From Cladorrhinum sp. PSN259 (taxonomy: Eukaryota; Ascomycota; Sordariomycetes; Sordariales; Podosporaceae): DNA of 64,000 nt. This document shows, piece after piece, positions 11,390 through 22,300 of the stretch. Under the pieces are notes generated by a model that searched no databases, had not been told where the DNA came from, and saw only the letters and a list, made by a program, of their open reading frames with translations. Each line of letters begins with the position of its first letter. Within the stretch, counting starts at the first letter, position 1. The position numbers and the translations under genes were made by a program. The stretch covers positions 389,369 to 453,368 of the forward strand of contig MU867089.1 in the NCBI GenBank assembly GCA_033725935.1, read 5' to 3'.

Positions 11390-12538
11390 AGGGCACGAAC
11401 AATACAAAGGAGGAGGAATATCCGTGGATTGGAGATACTATTTGAGAACGGAACAATGGGTAATGGCGGTGGGCTGAGAAGGAGGGAGGGAGGAAGCAAG
11501 GAATGTCACACAATCCGGAGAGAGAGAGAGTAAAAATGGTCAACTATAGATCAAGACTCTACGCTGTGGTGTCTTCTTTTCAGATGTTGGGGTGGGATGG
11601 CCTTACAGAGAGATGGCGGGTATCTATCATGATACATGAGCTTCCCCTGCTGACGCTGTTGCGGCGTTGTATGTGTCCTTTGGGTGTCCTGGATCGCGAG
11701 GAAAGGGGGTGTTTTGCAAAGATATTACTTTTAGTCTGCGCTCACGATTTGATATGACTCGACAGTTATACCTATACTGTGTTCCACTATTGAGAGAGCA
11801 GTGCAATATCTCCTTCCCGATCCAAATGGGACATCCCCAACGGTTTTTGGAGATGAGTTCAGCTGTGGAATGATCTGAACCCACCGAGACAAAAGAGTGG
11901 GCTGCCGAGCTTCCTAGAGTTCCAGGCACTTGACGACTCAGTGACGGGTCCGTGATGGGCCCAATAGGCTCTGGGGGTTCATATTAAATGTGAAATTATT
12001 TTGCGAGCTTTCGGCTCCTTTGATTGCCACAGCCAGCTCATGAGGTTTGGGGCAAGCATCCTAGCAAGGGTGGCTCAGGAGTTGAGTCCAGGTGTCATTG
12101 AATTATTGCATGGGATTTTAACGGGGACCTGCCTGTGACCCGCTGCCCGGAGAGAAATGCCAGGTGAGCGGTGCTCGGGAACAGAACAATAACACCGACG
12201 TCATTCCACTCCAGCGGCGAGGAACAACCCACTCACCTCTAACACACCACCTGCCCTCAAAACATCGCTAGAACGCTACGCTAGAACCGCTATAACAAAA
12301 TACTACTCGAATTTCCCCAACATCTTTCCCAACCCGAGGCTTTTCCTTTTTCATGACTGTGTGTTTGTTCAAGTCTCTTATCAGTGACGTCCTTTCTTTT
12401 CATAGACAGCCTGCGCAGGAACCAATACGACTTTCGGATCCTGTCGTAACCGCATAACATGTCCCAAAGCCTGGCTCGACAACACCACTAACGACGGTAA
12501 ACCACGACGAGTTACGATCACCACACACTACTACCATC
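11390..12538 (+). other. Intergenic: SAR1 3' flank and lipase promoter/leader
   Basis: No coding frame is supported. From about 12.18 kb the sequence becomes C/A-rich, which fits the promoter and 5' leader of the patatin-like gene starting at 12539. A CRE-like GACGTC lies near 12195. No RNA gene is seen. Confidence 0.55.
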
Positions 12539-15228
12539 ATGGCCGCTACAGCAGCCCCAGAAAATAACGAAAAACATGGTAAACTAAATACAGGCAAAGG
12601 TGCATCAACAGCAACATCGAAAGGACGGAGATTCGGTATCGTCATCCCCTCGCGCACATATGGCTTCCCACCAGAAGCCTTCGACTGGGCAAACCTCCCA
12701 GACGCAGAAACCAACTTCCTCCCTCCCGACCACCTCGCGGCTTTCGCTCAAGCACTCTCCGCTCCAGACCCAGGACTGAGCTCCCCCGATGATGGTGCAC
12801 CTCCCTCCTCTTCCCTTGAGTTGCAAAGCCCCGGCCTCTCTCGAAGTCCAAGCGGTCTTGATGTTTTGGATAGCAGTAACATCACTAAGCGCGCTGCTTC
12901 TGTCTCTCTGAACTCACCAAGCCGAGAAGATGACTACGACACCTCCATCAGTCGGGCAAAAGAAACCGCTGCTGCGGCGGCGGCAGCAGCTGGGGATGTG
13001 ACAGCTCCTGGCCCACCACGACGACAATTTTCCGCCTCTTCCTCTTCTTCACCAACCGGCAGCAATAATGAGCCACATCGGAGACTGTCAAGTAGCGCTA
13101 TGTTCATCACGGCGCAAAGCGACTGGGCGCCCGTTCACGAAAAGGTTCTCCGCGACCACACCAATACCACCTCCTCTTCGACTACATCTACGAACAACTC
13201 GAACAAAAAGAAGAAACGGAAAATCAAGCTCAAGACGAAGCTCCCACTCAAAGGCCTCATAACGTCCAGCCGATCAAAAGACGAAACGAGAGAAGGATAC
13301 CTTTACACTCTACTCAAATGGCCCTTCTTACTTATCGTAGGAGCCTGGCTTCTAGGGTTGTCGTTTGCCTACCTGCTTACGCGGACGTACATATACTTGT
13401 ATGAGCAGTGTATTGCGTGGCGCGGTAAGAGGGAGAAGCTAAGAAGAGCGATGCGCGCTACGGGCAACTATAAAGACTGGGTGGTTGCTGCCAGGAATAT
13501 GGACGAGTACTTTGGGAATGGCAAGTGGAAGGAGGTTGATGATTTTGCTTATTATGATTGTAAGACCGTCAAGAGGGTCTGCGAGGAGATGGGGAGGTGT
13601 AGGGAGAGGGCTGAAAGGGAACAAGCGAAAGGGGAAGGGAGTGAGAGGGAGAAGCAGGCTGTTGAGGCACTCAAAGCGCTGGTTGAGGCTTGTGTGAAGA
13701 ATAATTTTGTTGGAGTGGAAAATCCGAGGCTGTATAGTCAGACTTATTATGGGACGAAGAATTTGGTGCAGAATTGGGTTGATGAAGGTATGTACACTGG
13801 ACATGAATGGAAAGGGGAATTAGTGCTGACAGCATTATAGTGGAACGAAGTATCAAGTTCTTGATTGATACCAAGGTCTTGACGAAGGAAGAGAAGAGGA
13901 CCCTGTTCAAGAGTATTTCGGGAAATTATGGACGGACGGCACTGTGTTTGTCTGGTGGCGCATCGTTTGCATATTATCATTTTGGTGTGGTCAAGGCATT
14001 GCTGGAGGAGGATAAGTTGCCAGACATCATCACCGGCACCAGTGGCGGCGCCCTAGTTGCTTCGCTGGTGGCTACCAGGACAAACGAGGAGTTGAAGCAG
14101 CTGCTGGTTCCCTCGCTCGCGCACAAGATCACAGCTTGCCGAGAACCGATCATGGTTTGGTTCAAACGGTGGTGGAAGACGGGAGCGAGGTTTGACTCTG
14201 TCGACTGGGCGCAGCAGTGCTCGTGGTGGTCGAGGGGATCCATGACCTTTCGGGAGGCATATGAACGGACGGGACGGATACTGAATGTCACGTGCGTCCC
14301 TGCTGACCCGCATTCGCCTACGATTCTGTGCAATTACCTTACGAGTCCCGACTGCGTCATCTGGTCGGCGGTTTTAGCTTCAGCTGCCGTCCCGGGGATT
14401 TTGAACCCAGTGGTGTTGATGATGAAGACGAGGTCAGGACAGTTGGTCCCCTATTCATTTGGGCACAAGTGGAAGGATGGAAGTCTGAGGACGGACATAC
14501 CGATCAAGGCGCTGAATTTGCATTTCAATGTGAATTTCACGATTGTGAGCCAGGTTAATCCGCATATTAACTTGTTCTTCTTTTCGTCGAGGGGGTCAGT
14601 TGGGCAGCCGGTTACTCACCGACGGGGTAGGGGTTGGAGAGGCGGGTATTTAGGGTCGGCGGTCGAGCAGTATATCAAGCTTGACTTGACGAAGTGGTTG
14701 AGGGTCCTGAGACAGCTTGAGTTGCTGCCTAGGCCGCTGGGACAGGATTGGAGCATGTTGTGGCTGCAGACTTTTGGAGGGACGGTAACGATCTGGCCGA
14801 AGAGTATTGCGATGGATTTCGTCAAGATTCTGAGTGATCCTGATCCGCCGAGGTTGGCGAGGATGATTCACGAGGGTCAGCAGACTTGTTTCCCTACTAT
14901 CAAGTTTGTGGCTAATCGGTTGAGGGTTGAGCGGTTGGTTGAAAGGGGGAGGAGGGAGAGTAGGCATGAGTTTTTGGAGATGAGTGGCGGGAATAAGGCG
15001 GGAGGTGGTGGTGCTGGTGGCTTGGGTAGGAGACCAAGCATTGAGAGCTTGTTAAGTGAGGACGATATTAAGAGGGTTTTGAGAGCGAATAGTGGTGTTG
15101 GGACGGAGACTGAAGGGGAGACTACGGATGTTGATGGCGACGGTGGTGGGTTCTTTACGGATGGTGAGGGGACGGGGGAGGAGATTACGTTGTTGGGTGA
15201 AGAAAGGGGAGAGATTGGTGGTGAGTGA
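12539..15228 (+). CDS. Patatin-like phospholipase/triacylglycerol lipase
   Basis: A serine lipase of the fungal patatin-like family (related to yeast Tgl3/4/5), expected to hydrolyse acylglycerols or phospholipids at lipid droplets or membranes. Two exons, 12539-13787 and 13841-15228, are joined in frame over a 53-nt GT-AG intron, giving 878 residues. The N-terminal third is low-complexity (Ser, Ala, Asn/Thr tracts). A hydrophobic hairpin-like segment sits at about 261-290. The patatin domain follows with the glycine-rich oxyanion motif ALCLSGGASFAYYHFG, the nucleophile elbow GTSGG (Ser about 483) and the Asp of DGSLRTDIP (about 628) completing the Ser-Asp dyad. The tail is Gly/Glu/Asp-rich and disordered. 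Catalytic residues look intact. The exact substrate cannot be read from sequence. Confidence 0.92.
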
Positions 15229-15881
15229 GGAGGAGACTACGTAGGAGAAGATGGTTTTCTGTCTCTATCTATTTGGTAGCATGTTTTATCATTGATAGAG
15301 TGGGATATATCATCTGGTTTTGTTTTCTCGTTTGTTGTTTGAAAGAGAGACGGGTATTGGATGGGTGTGGGTGGTCATTGCATTAGAGTTTTATTAACAG
15401 TTGCCTTTTTTTTCTATGGTGGTTTCATGAATTGATGATGGCTACTATGCCATTCTTGGAAACTTGGGGCAAGGGAACGGTTTTTTTTGGTGTTGCTATA
15501 GATAGATGGATGGATAATAATAGGATTTTGAGCATCAATCTGCCTGAACTTGAGAGATGATCTATCTGATTAGGTTCAGTTGAAGTTGAATATGAACTAT
15601 TCTGTTTCTCGTATATTCAGGATATCATGGTATCAGACTGTGACTTTGCAAGGTAAAATGAAAGCTTGGCGGTACCACGTTACTGGTATTACGAGGTGAT
15701 CCATCCGTAACAGCTATCTGATTGTTGACATCAGGGATGGAGGAGTCCATCTTTTCTCAAGACAGCAATAACAACACCAACAACAACACACCAACAACCA
15801 TCTCTGACTTTATAAAATAAACCCCGCCCTTTCAGCTCAAGCCATTCCTTGGCTTGTTGCTCTGAACACACTTCAGCAACC
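15229..15881. other. Intergenic between lipase and polyprenal reductase
   Basis: The first half is T-rich and resembles a 3' UTR/terminator region. The last 150 nt are A/C-rich and end in a good start context (CAACCATGG) for the next gene. Nothing else is seen. Confidence 0.55.
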
Positions 15882-17048
15882 ATGGACCGATACCGCCAAC
15901 TCCTCCTGTCGACTCTCATCAGCAAAGTAGTAACCCCGGCACAATGCTGCCAGTCATTCTTCCTCCTCGCTGCCGCTCTGGTCCTAGCAGTCGCGGCTAT
16001 GCCTTCTGACGCGAAGACGCTGTTGGTCAATTACGGAGCAAGGAAGGCTTCTCCTCCTCCCTTTTCTTCTTCTTCTTCTTCTTCTTCTTCTTCTTCTCCT
16101 CCTCAGTCTTCTTCTCCCTCAGAACCATCAAAGTCGGCAGACAAAAAGTTACAAAAAAGAATTACAGCAGAAACGTGGTGGTGGTGGTGGTGGTGGAAAA
16201 AATCGCTGGCCGTAATCGACGATGTGACCAGCTGGAGTCAAGTCCCTCACTCGTGGTTCGGAGCGTTTTATCTACTTTCTGTGGGCTTATCGATCTTTTG
16301 GCTCGGACAGTATCTTACGGATGGGTATGTATGGCGGCTCATTGCCTCCAAGCAGAGTGAGGAGGATGTCTTCAACGCGGGTCATTATGTGACGAAAGAG
16401 CAGGTGGCAGTAGGATGGACGATGATGTTCCTCCAGGGAGCTCGACGGGTCTTTGAGCACGCAACCATCATCAAGCCCTCAAAGAAATCAACCATGTGGG
16501 TGGTTCACTGGTTTTTGGGGTTATTCTTTTATCTTTTTATGAGTGTTTCTGTTTGGGTTGAAGGATCTGGTAAGTTCATATATACATATATCTTCATTCT
16601 TCTTTTCAGATTTCATGAAAATCGCTAAACCCGTCATAAAGGATCTCTTCTCAACCTCAAGCAAGCATCAACTCGAGGTGACCCCTCCAATTCCCGGGAA
16701 GCTATCTTCAAACTCGCAATCGGGATTCCTGCATTCCTGTATGCCTGGATCAACCAGTTCAAGTGTCACGAACACCTGGCCGGCCTCAAAAAGTATTCAC
16801 TGCCAGAGGCTGGGCTCTTCCGTCACTTCATCTGCGCGCACTACACATGCGAATGCCTCCTCTACCTCTCCATGGCCATTGCCACGGCACCGCAAGGTGC
16901 ATGGTGTAATAGGACATTGCTGTGCGCTGTCACCTTCGTAGCCGTCAACCTCGGCGTCACAGCATCGGGAACCCGAAAATGGTATGCCTCAAAATTCGGC
17001 ATCGGCCCGATCGCAAATAGGTGGAACATGATACCGTTTGTTTTCTGA
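15882..17048 (+). CDS. DFG10: DFG10/SRD5A3-type polyprenal (polyprenol) reductase
   Basis: An ER membrane enzyme of the steroid 5-alpha-reductase fold needed for dolichol synthesis from polyprenol, and so for N-glycosylation. Two exons, 15882-16569 and 16642-17048 (72-nt intron), give 364 residues. Several membrane segments are evident (SFFLLAAALVLAVAA, FGAFYLLSVGLSIFWLG, WFLGLFFYLFMSVSVWV). The family signature is LQGARRVFEH, and the C-terminal domain has HEHLAGLKKYSLPEAGLF, HYTCECLLYLSMA and ASGTRKWYASKFG, ending in MIPFVF. The start at 15882 has ACCATGG context. Odd: a loop of about 40 residues before the conserved part contains a Ser run coded by TCT repeats and seven consecutive Trp codons. 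The stop lies 60 nt from the stop of the convergent ALKBH6-type gene. Confidence 0.9.
16063..16196 (+). repeat. Coding microsatellites: (TCT)n poly-Ser and (TGG)7 poly-Trp
   Basis: A TCT/TTC repeat at about 16063-16097 and seven TGG units at 16176-16196 lie within exon 1 of the DFG10-type gene and are translated as poly-Ser and poly-Trp. They sit in a loop that looks variable and outside the conserved catalytic region. Confidence 0.85.
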
Positions 17049-17108
17049 TAGTAGTAGTTTTGTCCCGAAAGTACAACACTCATACACTCACACACACAAA
17101 AAGAAGAA

Positions 17109-17885
17109 TTATTTGCCCTTGAACATCGGACCCAGTTTGTTGCCGAGTTTAGACACCTTCAACACATCGCGATAAGTGAGACTAACACGGGTCTGTCGCT
17201 GGTTCAGTCCGTCCTTGTAAAGAGACGGCTCACGGAGGAGGCCCCAATTTGCAATCGTTTCCTCGGAAAGGTTCACATCCGTTGAGATGGATTCTATGCC
17301 ATGGAGATACTCAGTGTAGAGATCGGCAGTGGTGATCAATAGACTCCTGGGCTCTTGCAGCACTCTCCACACAGGCTCTGGATCCAGTGCGCCGTCGTCC
17401 TTGCTCCTGTAGAGGTTGAGGCAGAGCGTAGAACCAAGACTGATAGTGCACACGACGGGGTGATATGCGCTGCCATCCTTGTGCGGCATAATGCCAGTGT
17501 TTGGCGTATACTCGTTTATCAAGACATGGTTGGGACGTTTATGGGGGCTGTCGGCAAAAATATTTGCTTTTGCGCTGTCTTCACTGTCAGAAACGGGTAT
17601 CGAGAGCAGACGCGAGACGACGGGCTGTTCTAGCCAGTCGGGCAGCGGTCGAGCGTCGAGTAGCGCATTCTTGACAAGGTCGGACGGCCAGGTTTGCAGA
17701 CGTCTATGAGTAAGCTGTCGCCATCTCGCTTTCGGTGCGGTCTCAACCTTTTGGAGAATCGCCCTCTCCTCGTCCTCGCTGATGAAATCTGCAATGTAGT
17801 ACGCAGCTGGAGGTAACGTAGGAATTCGGTTCTGCTCAAGCGACGACGGAAGTTCGATATTATTATTGTTGGAGGCGTCCATCAT
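17109..17885 (-). CDS. ALKBH6: AlkB-family Fe(II)/2-oxoglutarate dioxygenase, ALKBH6-type
   Basis: A single-exon gene of 258 residues. Members of the ALKBH6 branch are Fe(II)/2OG-dependent dioxygenases linked to nucleic-acid alkyl repair or tRNA binding. The N-terminal PAAYYIADFISEDEE is the usual opening of the family. The iron site is H135-x-D137 (in MPHKDG) with distal His195 (EYLHGI). Arg233 and Arg239 in RVSLTYRD match the 2OG- and substrate-binding arginines. NEYTPNTGI (124-132) is the conserved strand ahead of the HxD. Translation starts at one of two adjacent ATG codons (17885 or 17882). It is tail-to-tail with the polyprenal reductase, so their 3' UTRs almost certainly overlap. Residues look intact. 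The ALKBH6 subgroup call is from memory of the family. Confidence 0.9.
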   Translation of the reverse strand: MMDASNNNNIELPSSLEQNRIPTLPPAAYYIADFISEDEERAILQKVETAPKARWRQLTHRRLQTWPSDLVKNALLDARPLPDWLEQPVVSRLLSIPVSDSEDSAKANIFADSPHKRPNHVLINEYTPNTGIMPHKDGSAYHPVVCTISLGSTLCLNLYRSKDDGALDPEPVWRVLQEPRSLLITTADLYTEYLHGIESISTDVNLSEETIANWGLLREPSLYKDGLNQRQTRVSLTYRDVLKVSKLGNKLGPMFKGK

Positions 17886-19386
17886 GCCTAAACAATCCGA
17901 GCGAGCGAGCGATCGAGTGAGCGAAGGGGCGACGGGAAGGGGCCTTTTCCTTTGACAAACTGGTCAGCTGGGTGAGGCGGAGCAAGGCTCGCAAGCAGAC
18001 CTGCGGCAACGAACGCGGGGGGACCCTTTTGGTGGGCAAAGTCGCTGGCGTCATCCACTGAGAATTCTTGAAACCATTTTTTCTCCCCTCCCATCCTCCC
18101 AAGGTTCCTGGCTAAGGAGATACACTACGGCGGAGTGGAAAAGAATAAGCGGGTCGGATGGCAACAGTTCCAACAGTTGATATTTATTTATTAGGTGTGT
18201 TTTGATGGATGACTCCATCCCATTGAAATTCAATGCTTTAACCGGGTGAGGCGCCGTGAAACATGAGAAACATTATGCGTGCTACAGAGTGCGACTCTCC
18301 TGCAGCAAAACACAACAATTGCCGGCTGCGAGAGCTGGATGCTCCCAAAGGTTCCAGGACGCGGAAATTGAACCTTGAGGGGCCAAAGCTTAATAATATA
18401 GCTGGCACCTGGGCAAGAAACTTTGACGTCTTCTAGTGTAGATGGAGTCTATATTGGATACGGTCAACATCGTCGCTTCTTTTTGAGATCAAGAAAGCTT
18501 TCAACAAAAACGAAATTGCGGCTACCAAACGAGACAGTCAGCGCAGTCCAGGCAGCCCTGTCCGGCCCTGCCCGTACTAAGTGCTAGCGCAGGTATCCTG
18601 GTCCAACGCGTCGGCAACACAATGTCGTCCGGGATCTCCTGGGCTACCGTAGCAAATGGACCAATGAGAGCGGTGGCGATCAGACTTTGATCTGGTAAAT
18701 CGCCAAGTTCCCACCTATCGCATCCTTTCTCTCGCAGTTCCTTCCCAGTCCCAGCTGCCTGCCCTGCCCTGGCCCGGGCTATCCTGTTGCCCCGTTGCCC
18801 TGCTGCTGCTGCTGCTGCTGCCATCCCCAATCCCGTTTGATGGAGGAAGCAGCGGCAGCCAGCAGGCGGGAAGTGTGTCTTGTCTGCCTCCTTTTTTGGC
18901 TTGCAATCCGTCCATGAATTGCATGCAATTCAACAACACCAACTTGTTCAACATCTAGTCCCGTATTATTGTTTGATTTGATCTGTTCCGCATCCCCGCA
19001 TCCCACCATCTAATCCAGAACGAGCTTTTGTGCCACTCCTGTCCCCAACACAAAAACCCCCCTGTTGCTCTGCTTGGCCGAGGTGGTGGTTCTCTGTGAA
19101 CACGGGGCTGTGCACCACAACGCTCTCAGCGCACGCAAGCTTTTCTGTCTGGGTTGGTTTCAGTGTCGGCTTCCGTTCCTCGCCTTTTGCCTCCTGCCTC
19201 TCTTTCACCAAAAATCCCACCCACACCAACGAAATCTTTCCATCCCCTCGACCCCAGCTGTCTGGCGCATCATTGCTTTCGACCTGAATCAATCGCTGCA
19301 TCTTCACGCTTCATCTCTTTCAGAATCTGGGGTCACGCAGCGACCAGGATGGTGCACAGCGGCAGTTGTTTTTCGAATTAAATGAC
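17886..19386. other. Divergent intergenic region between ALKBH6-type and HOS4-like genes
   Basis: This 1.5-kb region separates two divergent starts and should hold both promoters. It contains a short CTG repeat (about 18806-18820) and C/T-rich leader-like sequence from about 19.0 kb. The upstream ORF at 19349-19381 belongs to the downstream leader. No other gene is supported. Confidence 0.55.
19349..19381 (+). promoter_or_regulatory. Short upstream ORF ending 5 nt before the HOS4-like start
   Basis: ATG at 19349 opens a 10-residue frame (MVHSGSCFSN) that ends with TAA at 19379-19381, only five bases before the main ATG at 19387. It should be in the mRNA leader if transcription starts upstream, and could reduce or gate initiation at the main start. 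Presence is certain; effect is inferred. Confidence 0.5.
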
Positions 19387-22300
19387 ATGGATGCGCAGAA
19401 TGCTGTCGAGCCCGCCTCCACGAAGCCTGCTGCTTCTCCCAAGCGCCCGGGCAGCGACGCCGACCAACCAAGGTCATCAGCACCCGCCGTGACCAAGTTG
19501 TCCAGCATCGCGAAACCCGAGCTGCCACCAAAGGACAGTAGTAACAGGCCCAGTGTGTCTGGTTCAGGCTCTACTTCGCACTCACAACCTCCTGATGACG
19601 ATGCCGCCGCTGCCGACGGAAGTTCGGACGCCGAAACAATCGTGCTGCCCGGAAAAGATGGTCACTCTCCCTCAAAAGTGCGCAAAATTATCAAGCACGA
19701 GGACAAGAGCGACGGAGAAGACATTCAACCTCCACCTGCACCCTCGCTGCTCAGTCGCAAGCACTCTAATGTGAAACAGGACAGACAGGACCGTGATGGC
19801 AATGACAGAGGTGACAGAAGTGACCGCGGTGAACGAGGTGATAAAGGCGACAGAAGTGACAGAGGCGACCGCAGTGAAAAGAACACGAGCAGTGACAAGG
19901 GAAAGACAGCAAGGTCGGCTTCTAGCACTCGAAATGGCCCAAATCCCAATGGCCCAAACAATGAGGGCGGCAGCGCTCCTGCTCTTGCATCGAAAAAGAA
20001 AAAACAGCACCTGGACGGCAAGGCCAAAATCAAGGACGGATCGAGCGGATTGAGCTCTGCTCCCACGTCTCCACCGCAGCGTCGTCGACGTGCTTCATAT
20101 GCCCAGCAGTCAAAGTCGGATTCGGAAACTGCGCCGGTGGATTCCCCAAAAACTTCTGTCAAGGATAAGGACAGACCGCTCAGGGCTGTTGACAAGGGCG
20201 ATAAAAGCGATAAGTCGATGCCTCACAAACGCAAGGCACCCCGTCCCGAAACGGACGACGAAGGAGAGAATCGCAAAGTTCGTCGACAACGCACTTCGGG
20301 GTCTGGCCTCGACGCGTCCCGTAAACAACAACAGCAACCACAACCGACTGCTGCTGCTGCTGCAAAGCCACATCACGAGGCCCACTCCTCGAATCGTACT
20401 AGGTCAGCTTCTCCGCTCCCCCGTCCTCATAGGCGAAGCGCCTCGACACAACTCCCCGGCCACTCCCTCAACGGCCTCAGCCAAAAGAAAAAGCGAGTAC
20501 CTGCGCCGCTCCAGTCGACCGACTACCATTCCGACGAGTCGTCTGCGAGCGGCAGCCCGCACCCTCGCAGCTCAAAATTGCGAAGCCTTACCACCCCGGC
20601 CACTGCAGAGTCAACCAATTCGCCGGCCAAAATGGTCCCCCACAAGAAACACCTGGATGCGCATGGCCAGACCTTCCTTGCGAGAGCATGCGCCAAGGGC
20701 GAGTATGACATCGCCAAGACGAGGTTACAGGAGCGACCCGAGGACATCAATGTCGCCGACTATGCCGGCAACACGCCGTTGCAGATCGCCGCACTCAATG
20801 GGTACGACGACATTGTGAAGCTCCTCGTCGAGGCGGGGTGCAACCTCGATTGCGTCAACAATGACAAGGACACACCGCTACTTGATGCTGTCGAGAACGG
20901 CCACCTGGAGGTCGTCAACATTCTCCTCGACGCCGGGGTAAACCCACGCAAGGCCAATGCATACGGCCAGGAACCCATCACTAGGGTCAACGACGACCTA
21001 GACAATGCCGACGAGATCAGACAAGCTCTTCAGAACGCCAAAAAGAAGATGGGGGAACGTCGACGAACTTCAGAAGAGCACCAACCCGATCACAACGATG
21101 CATTGTCGTCGCATGGCCCCGAAAGTCCTCGGCGATCACCAGGGGCATCAGGCAACCTTCACGGCGGCGGAGGACGAAGGGCGGGCACGATACGGGCGAC
21201 AAAAACCAGCAATCATTTACTGTACATGCCAATGGATGACAAGACCCTTCGTGCGGCTGCCGCTCGTGGTGATGAGGAAACTGTTACTCGCATTCTTCAG
21301 GTCCGAGATTCCTTTGACGACCCCGAGTCCATGGTGGCGGCTGCGCGCGGAGGCCACGAGATGGTCATGCAGCTTTTGTTGGCATTGGGCAGAGCTAATC
21401 CGGATCCAACGCCTATCTTAACACCCGATGGATTGAACAGCGAATACTCAACTCCGATACTGGCTGCGATTGGGCAAGAAAACATCAAGGTGATCAGGCT
21501 GCTTCTCGATCAGGCTGACTTTGATCCCACCAGGCGCTTTAAAGGAGAGACTTACTACGAGATTGCGAGGCGGCGTCGTGGTCCGAATTGGATGGATGAG
21601 GAGCACATGCTAAAAGATGCATATGACGAGTACAAGAAGTCCCATAAGGACATCTCTAAAAATCGGTCACCAAACAGGCGTGAGCAAGATAGGGAATCTC
21701 GGAGAAATAGGGCTGAACCAAAAGAGCCGAAAGACGACGCCGCACGGTCCCACAAGCGGAAGGCTTCAAGCCCAACAAGGGAACCGAAAAAGTCTACCGT
21801 GGCAAAAGTAGCAGCAAGCCCCAGAGAGAAGCGCAGGTCAAATTCGTTTACGATCCACCAAGACGAGCAAACCTCACCAAAGCGCGGACCAGGCAGGCCA
21901 AAGAAAGATGACCGCGGCATCCCCCTCATCGCTATATCCGATCGGGAGGCATCGCCAGCCACGAAACCCACAGTCAAGCCAAAGCGCGCAGAGTCGGATA
22001 TTGCGGCTGCATCGTCTGAGGGCGAGACTGTCAAGCCAAGGCGCAAGTTGATCTCAGCACGCGAGCTCAAAGACAAGCGGGAGAAGCAACGTCGTGCTAG
22101 TCTTACTTCTAACGCATCCTCCATCATGAAGGAACCATCGAGCCCGCGCGACGAGCCGGAGAAACCCCAGAAAACGGAAAAGTACCACGACCGGACAAAG
22201 GCCATTAAGAGGGACGAGTCCCGTGATAGACTATCTGTTTCTGGTGAGTCCACCGGCAAGCGACACAGATCTAGTGCGACTCCTCCGATAGGATCTGTCG

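Noticed and set aside
16570..16609. 40-nt intron in the DFG10-type gene using the nearer TTTTCAG acceptor
   Set aside because: It shifts the downstream frame away from the conserved reductase sequence; the acceptor at 16641 restores it.
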